A stretch of 22,876 nucleotides of DNA. Source: a virus. Each line of letters begins with the position of its first letter. Positions within the stretch are counted from its first letter, which is position 1. Below are positions 6,481 to 13,525 of the stretch, one piece after another. The stretch is from the IMG/VR virus record IMGVR_UViG_3300044815_000038, positions 1-22,876 of that record; one strand, 5' to 3'. The notes under the pieces are model-generated. The model searched no databases and had not been told where the DNA came from. It saw nothing but the letters and a program-made list of their open reading frames with translations. The position numbers were made by a program, and so were the translations under genes.

Positions 6481-8631
6481 TCAGGTGACGACGATGCTTT
6501 GCGACGGGGTCGGCGCGCTTTGATTGCCCGTCGCGCTTTCGCCCGTGGCCCAATAGAACCACGTCCCCGCGCCCGGATGAACATCGGTGTAAAGGAACGG
6601 CTGATTGGCCGGCCCATATAGCGGGCCGCTGATGTCGACCGCCGTCCCGAAGGTGTTCGTCGCGCTGCGCCAGAACCGGCCGGCGGCCCACGCAAGCGAA
6701 TTGCTGGCCGTGGCCTGGAGTCCGACGTTGTGGGTCGGCGAGCCCACATGTGACGTCGCGAGGCCTGTCGGCGCGGCCGGGGCCGGCGTCGTGACTTGGG
6801 TGTTCACGGTGTGCGTCGAGGTCCACAGGCTTTGGCCGGCCGAGCCCAGCGCCGCGACCCGCACGTCGAGCGACACAACCGAGGGGACGAAGCCCGAGGG
6901 GAACGACACGGTCGGCGGCGAGTCGCCGTCGCTGGCCGGGAACCGCGAGGTTTCGTCGCTCCATAGGTCCGTGCCCGTGACCCGCCACGAAACGATGTCG
7001 GAAAGGTCGAGGCGGTTGATATCCTCCAGCGTGATCATGAGGCGCGGGCCGGCCGTGCCGTTGCCACTGTCATCCGAGAACGAGGTGATCGACACCACCA
7101 GCGGGACGGGGACCGTCGCGGGCGTGGCGCTGGCCGGCGCGTCGGGGGCGTTGCCTTCCTCGGTCGCGGCGTCCCACTCGTCGATGTCCTGATCGGCCAG
7201 GACGATATCAAAGTGAACCTGGCGCTTCACCAGGTCGAGCGACGCGCCGACGATCTCTACCACCGTGTCATACATGGACGAGGGGCCGCGCCGGTTCTTG
7301 AGCCGCAAATAGCGTTGCTCCAGCTCGGCCCCGTCGTCCGACAGGTCGATCACGACATATCCTTGATAGGGAGCCTTGATGCGCGCCATCGCCCGCTTGG
7401 CCAGGCGGCGCGTCTGGCCGTTGTTCGTGACCCACGGCCGTTCTTGGCTGAGCGAATTGTCCGGCGCGCCAGCATCGATCGCCGCCTGGTCATACCAGGG
7501 GTCGGCCTCGACCATCGTGTAGCCGAGGTCCGGCGAGTTGAACGAAAGGACCAGGCGGTTAGCCGTCTCGTCCAGGCGGCGGGAGTGATGCCACGCGAAT
7601 TCTAGGATGCGGTCTTCGTCGAGGACGACGGTCGGCTCTTCGTATTTTCCGGCCTTGAGCACGAAAGCGCCGTCGCCGCGCTCGATCATGTAGCCATCAT
7701 AACAGTCGAGGAAATTGGTCCGGATATCCTTGTTGGCGTTGTTCCGCTGATACCAGCCAAAGAGGGTATATTTGGCCTGGTCGCCGCCGGCCTTCAGGGG
7801 GACGCGCTCGTCGCAGACGTCGGCGGCCGTGGTCAGAAAGTCCAGCGTCGGCGCGAACCTGAAATCCCAATCCTGGCCGCGCGCGAACCATTCGTCATGG
7901 ATATGACAGACCACCGCGTTTTCAGACCATTCCCAGGTGTCGGGATCATCGCGCCGCTGCGCGCCACCTGGTGAGAAGCCGAGACTCGAGTCCTTCCGCC
8001 AGTCATAGACCTTCGACCACTTCGCCACCGCCGACAGGGCCGGTTCGGTGTTGGGGAAAACCTTCTGTTGATCTTCTTGTTTCACGGCCGAGCAGATCAG
8101 CGCGATCGTGGCCACGCCGTCGCCGCGATGGCTGGACGTCCACTGGCCTTGGCTAAGCCGGACAACGTCGGCGAAGGCCGTCGCGGGGTTGTCGCCCACC
8201 TGCCAATAGATATGCACTGGCGACAGATCGAAGTTGAAAAGGTTCGCGCCGCTATAGCGGCCGTCCGCGCCGCCCGTCACGCCGTGGGACGTGGGATCGA
8301 CGCGAAGGCCCGAGCCGCTTGAGGCAATCGGCACATAGTCGTCGTTCAGATAGAAACCGATGTAGCTGTCGATCGGGCCGTTCACCACCGCGATCACGTC
8401 GAGGGTATACTTCGGAACCGTCACCCAAAAGATATACGGACCGCTCACCCGGCCTTGGCCATAGGCGTACTGTTGCGGCGGGACGGGTTGCTTGATCGGG
8501 GCCTTCGCCTGTTCCGGCTTGGGCGGCCCACCCGTCAACACCTTGGCGATCAGGCTCAAGACGGCGTTGATCGCCACCGTGATCGCGATCTTCACGGCCG
8601 CCGCAATGAGGAAGGGGATGGCGAAGGGCAT
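6481..8631 (-). CDS. J-like tail tip / host specificity protein
   Basis: A 716-residue protein with a hydrophobic N-terminus (residues 4-33) followed by QPVPPQQYAYGQGRVSGPYIFW (about 48-69). This resembles the Pro-rich RQxVxPRRxxYGxVRVGG start of lambda gpJ-like tail-tip proteins, which form the baseplate hub and initiate receptor contact. The middle (about 200-480) is rich in Trp, Asp and Tyr, typical of tail hub domains. From about residue 510 the sequence turns into beta-sandwich, fibronectin-III-like modules (PAAPTGLATS and following). It starts directly after the stop of the DUF6950-like gene. It is shorter than lambda gpJ, and much of the receptor binding may be delegated to the downstream tailspike. 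Confidence 0.8.
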   Translation of the reverse strand: MPFAIPFLIAAAVKIAITVAINAVLSLIAKVLTGGPPKPEQAKAPIKQPVPPQQYAYGQGRVSGPYIFWVTVPKYTLDVIAVVNGPIDSYIGFYLNDDYVPIASSGSGLRVDPTSHGVTGGADGRYSGANLFNFDLSPVHIYWQVGDNPATAFADVVRLSQGQWTSSHRGDGVATIALICSAVKQEDQQKVFPNTEPALSAVAKWSKVYDWRKDSSLGFSPGGAQRRDDPDTWEWSENAVVCHIHDEWFARGQDWDFRFAPTLDFLTTAADVCDERVPLKAGGDQAKYTLFGWYQRNNANKDIRTNFLDCYDGYMIERGDGAFVLKAGKYEEPTVVLDEDRILEFAWHHSRRLDETANRLVLSFNSPDLGYTMVEADPWYDQAAIDAGAPDNSLSQERPWVTNNGQTRRLAKRAMARIKAPYQGYVVIDLSDDGAELEQRYLRLKNRRGPSSMYDTVVEIVGASLDLVKRQVHFDIVLADQDIDEWDAATEEGNAPDAPASATPATVPVPLVVSITSFSDDSGNGTAGPRLMITLEDINRLDLSDIVSWRVTGTDLWSDETSRFPASDGDSPPTVSFPSGFVPSVVSLDVRVAALGSAGQSLWTSTHTVNTQVTTPAPAAPTGLATSHVGSPTHNVGLQATASNSLAWAAGRFWRSATNTFGTAVDISGPLYGPANQPFLYTDVHPGAGTWFYWATGESATGNQSAPTPSQSIVVT

Positions 8632-9039
8632 TTAGGCGCGCTCTTCCCACGCCGCCAGCGCCGTCGCCTTGAGCCCCCACAATCCGCCGGTGTGTGACAC
8701 GGCCACCCATTGACGGTAGCCGACGCACACCGCGCCGATCAGCTCCCCACGCACCGCGCGGTGTCGCACGATGCCCACCGCGCCTTGCCTCGGCCGTCGC
8801 GTGCGGATCAGATCAATGGACCTCGCCCCGTGCTCCCAAGTCTTGATCAGACCACCGCACGCGGCGACGAAGCCATAGGCCCCGTCTTCGGAGTCGTAGC
8901 GACCGCGCCACTCGGCGGCCGGATCGCGGCCCGTAAGCTCCCGCATCCAATTGGCCGGCCACAGACTGCAATCGCTTTGGCCCCAAACCGGAGTCAGGTC
9001 TTCGGATCGGTCGAGGAAGGCCCTTAGCGCGGGGGATAC
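8632..9039 (-). CDS. DUF6950-like tail protein, start codon non-canonical
   Basis: A protein of about 135 residues with FLDRSEDLTPVWGQSDCSLW, then RGRYDSEDGAYGF and ACGGL, and later VRHRAVRGELIGAVC and WVAVSHTGGLWG. The W-G-x-x-D-C motif is the hallmark of DUF6950-like proteins, related in place and layout to the NlpC/P60-like proteins found before gpJ in tail clusters. The Cys of SDC could be catalytic if it is a peptidase, but the full triad is not certain. No ATG, GTG or TTG is present near the expected start: the best-placed codon is GTA at 9039. The only upstream ATG, at 9189, would add about 50 residues that are a shadow of the upstream gene. It overlaps that gene's end. Confidence 0.7.
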   Translation of the reverse strand, partial: VSPALRAFLDRSEDLTPVWGQSDCSLWPANWMRELTGRDPAAEWRGRYDSEDGAYGFVAACGGLIKTWEHGARSIDLIRTRRPRQGAVGIVRHRAVRGELIGAVCVGYRQWVAVSHTGGLWGLKATALAAWEERA

Positions 9040-11636
9040 AGGCGGGTCGAGCCGGCGTTGTAGCTCGGGACGTAGTCGAACGCCCGATCGGTCGGCGAGA
9101 CGATGCTCTGATCCTTGGGCGTCCAGTAGAGGAGCTGAGCCCGATTTCGGTTCACCAGCGCCGAGGACATTGAGACGGTTAGGCTCCATTGGTGCGATCC
9201 TGTTTCGGCGTCTTGCGTGGCCTCGATCCCGATATCGTCTAGCAGACCATCCCAGGCCCAGAGGATATCGGACGTCGGCCGCCAGTTGCGGTCATAGCGG
9301 ATTGTGCCGATCCGCGCGCGGCAACCCTGCAAGCCGATCATGTCCTGATCGACGAGATTGGCGATGTTCTGATCCAGGCCCGACAGGGTGATATCGATGC
9401 GGCGCGCGTCGCCGTTGAGGAGCCGGTCGATCTCCGGAAGGTTCGTGAGCTGGCCGATCCCCTGATAGATTTCGGGGTCGGGATCGAGATCGTTCGGCCC
9501 CACCCTGATCTTGCCGTTGCCGGCCCAAATCCGGATGACGGGGTCCGTCGCCAGGCGGCAGAAAATCCCCCGGTTGGCGCGGTCGCCCAGCGTCGGCCGG
9601 CCCACCAGCGAGTGCGGCGGCTGGATGATCCCCACCGAACCCGATGCCGAGACGCCCGTGAGCGCCACCACCGCCGAGGGCTTCAGCGTGCCCAGCGCCG
9701 ACGCGGCCGTCACGCCGGCCAGGACGATTCCGCGCGAGACGTGGCCCACCGCGCCCGTGGCGGCGACACCCGTGAGCGCCAGGCTCGCCGAGGGCTTCAG
9801 CGTGCCGAGGAACGCCGCCGCGCTGACGCCGGCCAGGGGCTGCGCTCGGCCGCCCTTCAGTGTGCCCACCGCGCCAGTACCGGCCACGCCCGACAGGGCG
9901 ATCGCCACCGACACGCCGACGAACCCGAGGTCGGCGTCGGCCTCGACGCCCTCCAACGCCTCGCCCGTGCCTGGCGTGACGTCGCCCACGTCGGCGGCGG
10001 CCGACACGCCCGTCAGGGGGACAGAGACCGAAACCGCGAGGTGTCCCACGGCCCCCGTGGCGGCGACGCCGGCCAGGGTCGTCGCGCCGATGTAGCCCAG
10101 CGCGCCGAGGGCGACCGTCGCGGCTACGCCGGTTAGCGGAATGCTGGCGCTGGCCACCACCGAGCCCAGGCCCATCGTGGCGGCGACGCCCGTGAGCGCC
10201 AGACTTGCCGAGGGCTTCAGCGTGCCCAGCGCCGCCGTGGCGGCCACGCCGGTCAGCGCGCCACCACCCGCAAGGCCGAGGCTTCCGAGGGCTCCAGCGC
10301 CAGCCACGCCCGTCAAGGGCACGCTGAAGGAAGGCTTGAGCGTCCCGGTCGCAGAGGTCCCCGCGACGCCCGTCGTCGGGACGCTGAAGGCCGCATGAAG
10401 CGTGCCACCGGCGGCCGTGGCCGCCACGCCGGTCAGGGCGACGCTCGTCCCCGAGGACGGGGCGACGAGGAGCGCGCCGAAACCGCTGACAGTCGTCGTC
10501 GTGGTGAAGCCGGAGCCGGTCGTATAGGCGACCTTGTCGCCAGCGCTCAGAGTGTCGGTATGGGTGTTGTCGGTGAATACGCCCGTCGTGTTGGCCGTGA
10601 CGGTAATCGAGCAATTGCCGGTGACGCCGTTGATCCGCGACGCGACGGTCTGATTCGTGCCCGTGGTGTTCGTCGAGATCGCGACGGCGAAATTCTGGAG
10701 CGTCCCGGCCGTGGGGACGATGATCTGAGCGCCGTTCTCCGTCGTGCCCCTGGTGAGCGTCCCGGCCGGGCTCCAGAAGTTGGTTGCCGCCGTGCCCGCC
10801 ACGCCAGCGGCGGCCGTATAGAGATATCCGCCGTTCGCGGTCGCGCCGACGTATTTGATCGCGCACGATCGGACGAGCGTCGCATTCGAGCCCGCGACGC
10901 CCACGATCGCGACGGCCACCAGGTCGCCCGCGTTGAATGTGTCGGTGTGCGTGGTGTCTTCGAAGAAACCCGTCGTCGAGGCCGGGATCGAGAGCGTGTT
11001 GTTCCCGGTGACGCCGTTGATCCGAATCGAAAGAGAGCTGGCCGAGGTCCGCGTGTTCGTGGGGACTTGGGCCTGCAAATGGCTGAAGGTCCCCGACTCC
11101 ACCATCGGGATTTGACAGACGTTCTCGGTCGACGAGGTGACGTTGGCCGAACCGAAAGACCCGAACCGCGTCGCGTTGACGCCGATCGTCGAGTTTGTGA
11201 ACCACGACAGGTAGTTGATCGAGGCCGAGGCCGGGGTGTCGAGCTGCGCGGTGAGGGCGTTTAGGCTGATGGTTTCGGAGGACGCGCCGAAGGTCACGGC
11301 GTAGCCGAACGTGTCCCCGTCGGCCAAGGTGTCGCTGTTCGTGGTGTCGCTGATAACGCCCGTCGTCCCGGCCGGGATAGTGACGGACAAAGCCCCGGCC
11401 GAGCCGTTGAGGCGGCTCGTGACTGTGACCGCCGTGGTTCGGCTGTTGCCGGCGACGAACACCCGAAGGTTCTTGATCGTCCCGCCGGAGCCGCGAAACT
11501 TGGTTTCGCCGTCGTCCGTGCTGATCTGGAGCGCGCGGATCGAGGACGCGCCCCACGGGGCATAAAGCGTCGTCGCGGTGACGCCAGTGAGCGAACCGCT
11601 AGAGCCGAAGGAATAGAGACCAGCGGTTTGCGTCAC
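9024..11636 (-). CDS. 870-residue tail-tip fusion: three beta modules, 14 short repeats, C-terminal tail domain
   Basis: The GTG start at 11636 has GAGGGG upstream. Residues 1-397 contain three modules of about 130 residues, each with a segment of the form RINGVTGN...TTGxFxDxTHTDTLSAGD ending at Asp108, Asp238 and Asp367, probably carbohydrate-binding-like beta sandwiches. Residues 398-675 are 14 tandem repeats of about 20 residues (consensus SxxLTGVAATxAxGTLKPSx). Residues 676-870 form a tail domain (IYQGIGQLTNL, ITLSGLDQNI, LWAWDGLLDDIGI, FDYVPSYN) resembling the usually separate protein of about 200 residues that precedes the NlpC/P60-like gene in GTA-like tail clusters. The likely role is a tail-tip component that also displays long N-terminal appendages. 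The domain names are inferred from pattern and position. Confidence 0.75.
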   Translation of the reverse strand: MTQTAGLYSFGSSGSLTGVTATTLYAPWGASSIRALQISTDDGETKFRGSGGTIKNLRVFVAGNSRTTAVTVTSRLNGSAGALSVTIPAGTTGVISDTTNSDTLADGDTFGYAVTFGASSETISLNALTAQLDTPASASINYLSWFTNSTIGVNATRFGSFGSANVTSSTENVCQIPMVESGTFSHLQAQVPTNTRTSASSLSIRINGVTGNNTLSIPASTTGFFEDTTHTDTFNAGDLVAVAIVGVAGSNATLVRSCAIKYVGATANGGYLYTAAAGVAGTAATNFWSPAGTLTRGTTENGAQIIVPTAGTLQNFAVAISTNTTGTNQTVASRINGVTGNCSITVTANTTGVFTDNTHTDTLSAGDKVAYTTGSGFTTTTTVSGFGALLVAPSSGTSVALTGVAATAAGGTLHAAFSVPTTGVAGTSATGTLKPSFSVPLTGVAGAGALGSLGLAGGGALTGVAATAALGTLKPSASLALTGVAATMGLGSVVASASIPLTGVAATVALGALGYIGATTLAGVAATGAVGHLAVSVSVPLTGVSAAADVGDVTPGTGEALEGVEADADLGFVGVSVAIALSGVAGTGAVGTLKGGRAQPLAGVSAAAFLGTLKPSASLALTGVAATGAVGHVSRGIVLAGVTAASALGTLKPSAVVALTGVSASGSVGIIQPPHSLVGRPTLGDRANRGIFCRLATDPVIRIWAGNGKIRVGPNDLDPDPEIYQGIGQLTNLPEIDRLLNGDARRIDITLSGLDQNIANLVDQDMIGLQGCRARIGTIRYDRNWRPTSDILWAWDGLLDDIGIEATQDAETGSHQWSLTVSMSSALVNRNRAQLLYWTPKDQSIVSPTDRAFDYVPSYNAGSTRLYPPR
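9612..10445 (-). repeat. 14 tandem repeats of about 60 bp (20 residues) inside the tail-tip gene
   Basis: The repeat units run from residue 398 to 675 of the fusion protein. Twelve units are 20 residues and two are 19. Invariant or near-invariant positions are G-V in the centre (LTGVAAT) and a Gly six residues after Val. Several units end in LGTLKPSA. At DNA level the units are clearly related but diverged, so they are old or under protein-level selection. Similar GVSATG-type repeats occur in other phage structural proteins, but their role is not established. Confidence 0.85.
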
Positions 11637-11639
11637 GTC

Positions 11640-12044
11640 CTACCCCTCGTGAGGGACCGCTTGCGCTCCGTCAACCGCGCCGGCCACCGCCTCGTGAATT
11701 TCGGCCGTCAGGTCCGCGTCGGCGCCCGGAACGCTGATAGTCACCGCGCCAGTCTCGTCCATGCGCCAGGCCGGATCGAAAGCATCGAGCGGGACCAGGT
11801 CGCCCGTGGGATTGCCGTCGCTGTCCAGCACCGGCTTAAGCATCCGCTCGGGAAGAACCGAGATCGCCGCCGCGATGGCGATGTTCTTGGCCTTGTTCTG
11901 CGCCCACACCTGATCGAAACAGGCCTGCGCGTCGGCCTGTTCAACGCCGTCGAGCCAGGCATGGGAACACACCGGCGGATCGGCGTCGAAATCAACGAGC
12001 AGATCGGCCGCGTGCGTGTCGGGTTGCCACCGCCGGAACGCCAT
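11640..12044 (-). CDS. hypothetical tail-region protein
   Basis: A 134-residue acidic protein beginning MAFRRWQPDT, with the ATG 3 bases after the previous stop. It has a helical centre (ADAQACFDQVWAQNKAKNIAIAAAISVL) and a polar C-terminal part rich in Asp, Ala and Val. It starts immediately after one small tail-region gene and ends 3 bases before the fusion protein, so it is probably co-expressed with the tail tip. No domain is recognised; it could be a minor tail protein or a chaperone for the neighbouring fibre-like protein. Confidence 0.6.
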   Translation of the reverse strand: MAFRRWQPDTHAADLLVDFDADPPVCSHAWLDGVEQADAQACFDQVWAQNKAKNIAIAAAISVLPERMLKPVLDSDGNPTGDLVPLDAFDPAWRMDETGAVTISVPGADADLTAEIHEAVAGAVDGAQAVPHEG

Positions 12045-12047
12045 CGG

Positions 12048-12518
12048 TTAGCCGAGACGGATCATGGCGTTCGAGGCGTCGTTCGTCGGCATGGTCAGGG
12101 TAAAGTCCCCGGCCGTGATCGACTGCGCGCTGAAGGTCAGCACGGCGATAGCCAACTTGCCGGTAGAGGTGGCGTTGTAGACGAGGGCGCAGTCGAACGA
12201 GCCCGACGAGGTGAGCGCGGTCCAGGTCACGGACGCCGAGGGCGTCCAAATGCCCGTGGTCCCCGATACCGAGGGGGCATTCGCGTTCGTGAGCGCCTTG
12301 CCGCCTTGGGTGTAGTTGCCCGAGGCCGCCAGCTCCGACGTGGTCGAATAAGCCGACGTCGCCGCGCCGAGCGAACCGCTCGCCAGGAACAGGGCGATGT
12401 TGAAGACGTCTTTCGTGGTCACGGTCCGGACCGCGTTCGCGTCCTGCGCGCCGAGCGCGTGGCTTCCGCACATGAACGCCCGCTTGGCGTCCGAAGGCAT
12501 GGCTTGGGTGTTGGACAA
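12048..12518 (-). CDS. small tail structural protein, beta-rich
   Basis: A 156-residue protein. Its start is read as TTG at 12518, because GGAGG precedes it at 8 bases and the upstream stop lies one base away. The open frame reaches 12557, but that part overlaps the previous gene. The N-terminus MSNTQAMPSDAKRAFMCG is helical. Then follows a Ser/Thr/Gly/Ala-rich beta region with YTQGGKALTN and TGIWTPSASVTW. This low-complexity beta pattern is common in small tail or decoration proteins of alphaproteobacterial phages. The role in the virion is inferred from composition and place. Confidence 0.65.
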   Translation of the reverse strand: MSNTQAMPSDAKRAFMCGSHALGAQDANAVRTVTTKDVFNIALFLASGSLGAATSAYSTTSELAASGNYTQGGKALTNANAPSVSGTTGIWTPSASVTWTALTSSGSFDCALVYNATSTGKLAIAVLTFSAQSITAGDFTLTMPTNDASNAMIRLG

Positions 12519-12519
12519 T

Positions 12520-12798
12520 TCAATTCCCTCCGAAGTCGGCGGCAATGCCTTCAGCAAAAAGGCCGCGTTTGATGTGCATGTTTACCGAGCGGTGAATCAG
12601 CTCGCCGTCGAGCCAGTATTCCACGAACGACACCGTTTCGTCGTCGGTGTCGTGGCCACCCTCAACCTTCGTCACGCCTGGCCGATCGGTATCGACCTGA
12701 CAGAAGACGCCGCCGATCTTGTAGGGCACGCGGTAGGGGACCAGGTCGGTTGCTGGCTTATAGGCGGTCTGGCCGCCGACAATGGCATTGATCAGCAT
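12520..12798 (-). CDS. small hypothetical tail-region protein
   Basis: A 92-residue protein beginning MLINAIVGGQTAYKPATDL. The ATG at 12798 has GAGGAG 7 bases upstream and begins just after the distal-tail-like gene, so it is preferred over the earlier in-frame start at 12870. It contains Asp/Glu-rich strand-forming segments (VEGGHDTDDETVSFVEYWLDG) and looks like a small beta protein. It is probably a minor tail component. No family is recognised. Confidence 0.6.
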   Translation of the reverse strand: MLINAIVGGQTAYKPATDLVPYRVPYKIGGVFCQVDTDRPGVTKVEGGHDTDDETVSFVEYWLDGELIHRSVNMHIKRGLFAEGIAADFGGN

Positions 12799-12826
12799 CG
12801 GTTCGCTCCTCGAAAACACGATCCTA

Positions 12827-13519
12827 TCACGCGAAAAACGCCTCGATAAAGGGGACGTCGACATAGCCATATTTGTTGAAATTGAGCGCCGTGTTGAAGG
12901 CCTCGGAGTCCGCCAGGCGCATCATGCAACGCGGGTTGTCCCACTCCAGCGCGGTTCCGGCGGCGACGTCGTCGCGCAGCGGCGGACCGATATCGACGGC
13001 GTAACGGTTCCCACTTTGGGACCGAACACGCATGATCCGATACATGCGCCAGCCGACGTCCGGATGGTTGATCGAGAACTCCTCGCCGCCCATGAGCGGC
13101 TTGCCGCCCACCAGGTCGAGCGTGATCTGATAGTCGCGAAGGTCCGCGTCGTTCACGAGGGTCGAGGTGACGCTATCGCCCGAATAGAGGCTGTCGTCGT
13201 TGAACGGCGTCCCGTCCGAGTGTGGGACGAGCGGCGAGGGGTTGGCAGAGGGAACGCGGGTCGCTGGCATACGCGGGACAATGATCGGTGTCGCCCCGCC
13301 GCCCAGGATCATTTGGAGCGCCTGAAAGGCCAGGATCGACGTGTCGTCCTTCAGCGGGATTTGCACCATTTGACACCGCCAGAGGGGGCCGCCGTCGATG
13401 CGGTCGATCTGTTGCAGGCCCGACAGGGATGCGCCGCCGCTGTCCACGCCGCCGGACGGCCACCAGTTGAGGTCGCGCGGGACGAGGACGTTGATCGGCC
13501 AGTTGTCGTAAGTCGTCAT
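12827..13519 (-). CDS. distal-tail-like protein
   Basis: A 230-residue protein directly downstream of the tape measure gene, the usual place of the distal tail protein (Dit) or its gpM/gpL analogues that join tail tube and tip. It has an N-terminal WPINVLVPRDLNWWP, an ordered mixture of strands, RIDGGPLWRCQMVQIPL, a Pro-rich central loop, and MGGEEFSINHPDVGWRMYRI towards the C-terminus. The N-terminal pattern (WP-x-NV-x-x-P, W, then GLQQIDRIDGG) recurs in alphaproteobacterial siphophage proteins at this position. The assignment rests on gene order plus this pattern, not on a catalytic motif. Confidence 0.65.
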   Translation of the reverse strand: MTTYDNWPINVLVPRDLNWWPSGGVDSGGASLSGLQQIDRIDGGPLWRCQMVQIPLKDDTSILAFQALQMILGGGATPIIVPRMPATRVPSANPSPLVPHSDGTPFNDDSLYSGDSVTSTLVNDADLRDYQITLDLVGGKPLMGGEEFSINHPDVGWRMYRIMRVRSQSGNRYAVDIGPPLRDDVAAGTALEWDNPRCMMRLADSEAFNTALNFNKYGYVDVPFIEAFFA

Positions 13520-13525
13520 GTGCCC

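Noticed and set aside
9612-10445. CRISPR-like or satellite array suggested by the regular 60-bp periodicity
   Set aside because: The units are contiguous without spacers, stay in one reading frame and are diverged at DNA level while the protein consensus is kept, so they are protein repeats.
9292-11556. A 754-residue same-strand open frame overlapping the 870-residue tail-tip gene
   Set aside because: The product is an Arg/Gly/His-rich string with no strand or helix pattern; the zero frame has repeats and a conserved tail domain. The openness comes from GC-rich repeat codons.
12520-12870. Longer start (12870) for the small tail-region protein
   Set aside because: The ATG at 12798 has a good GAGGAG at 7 bases and avoids overlapping the distal-tail-like gene.
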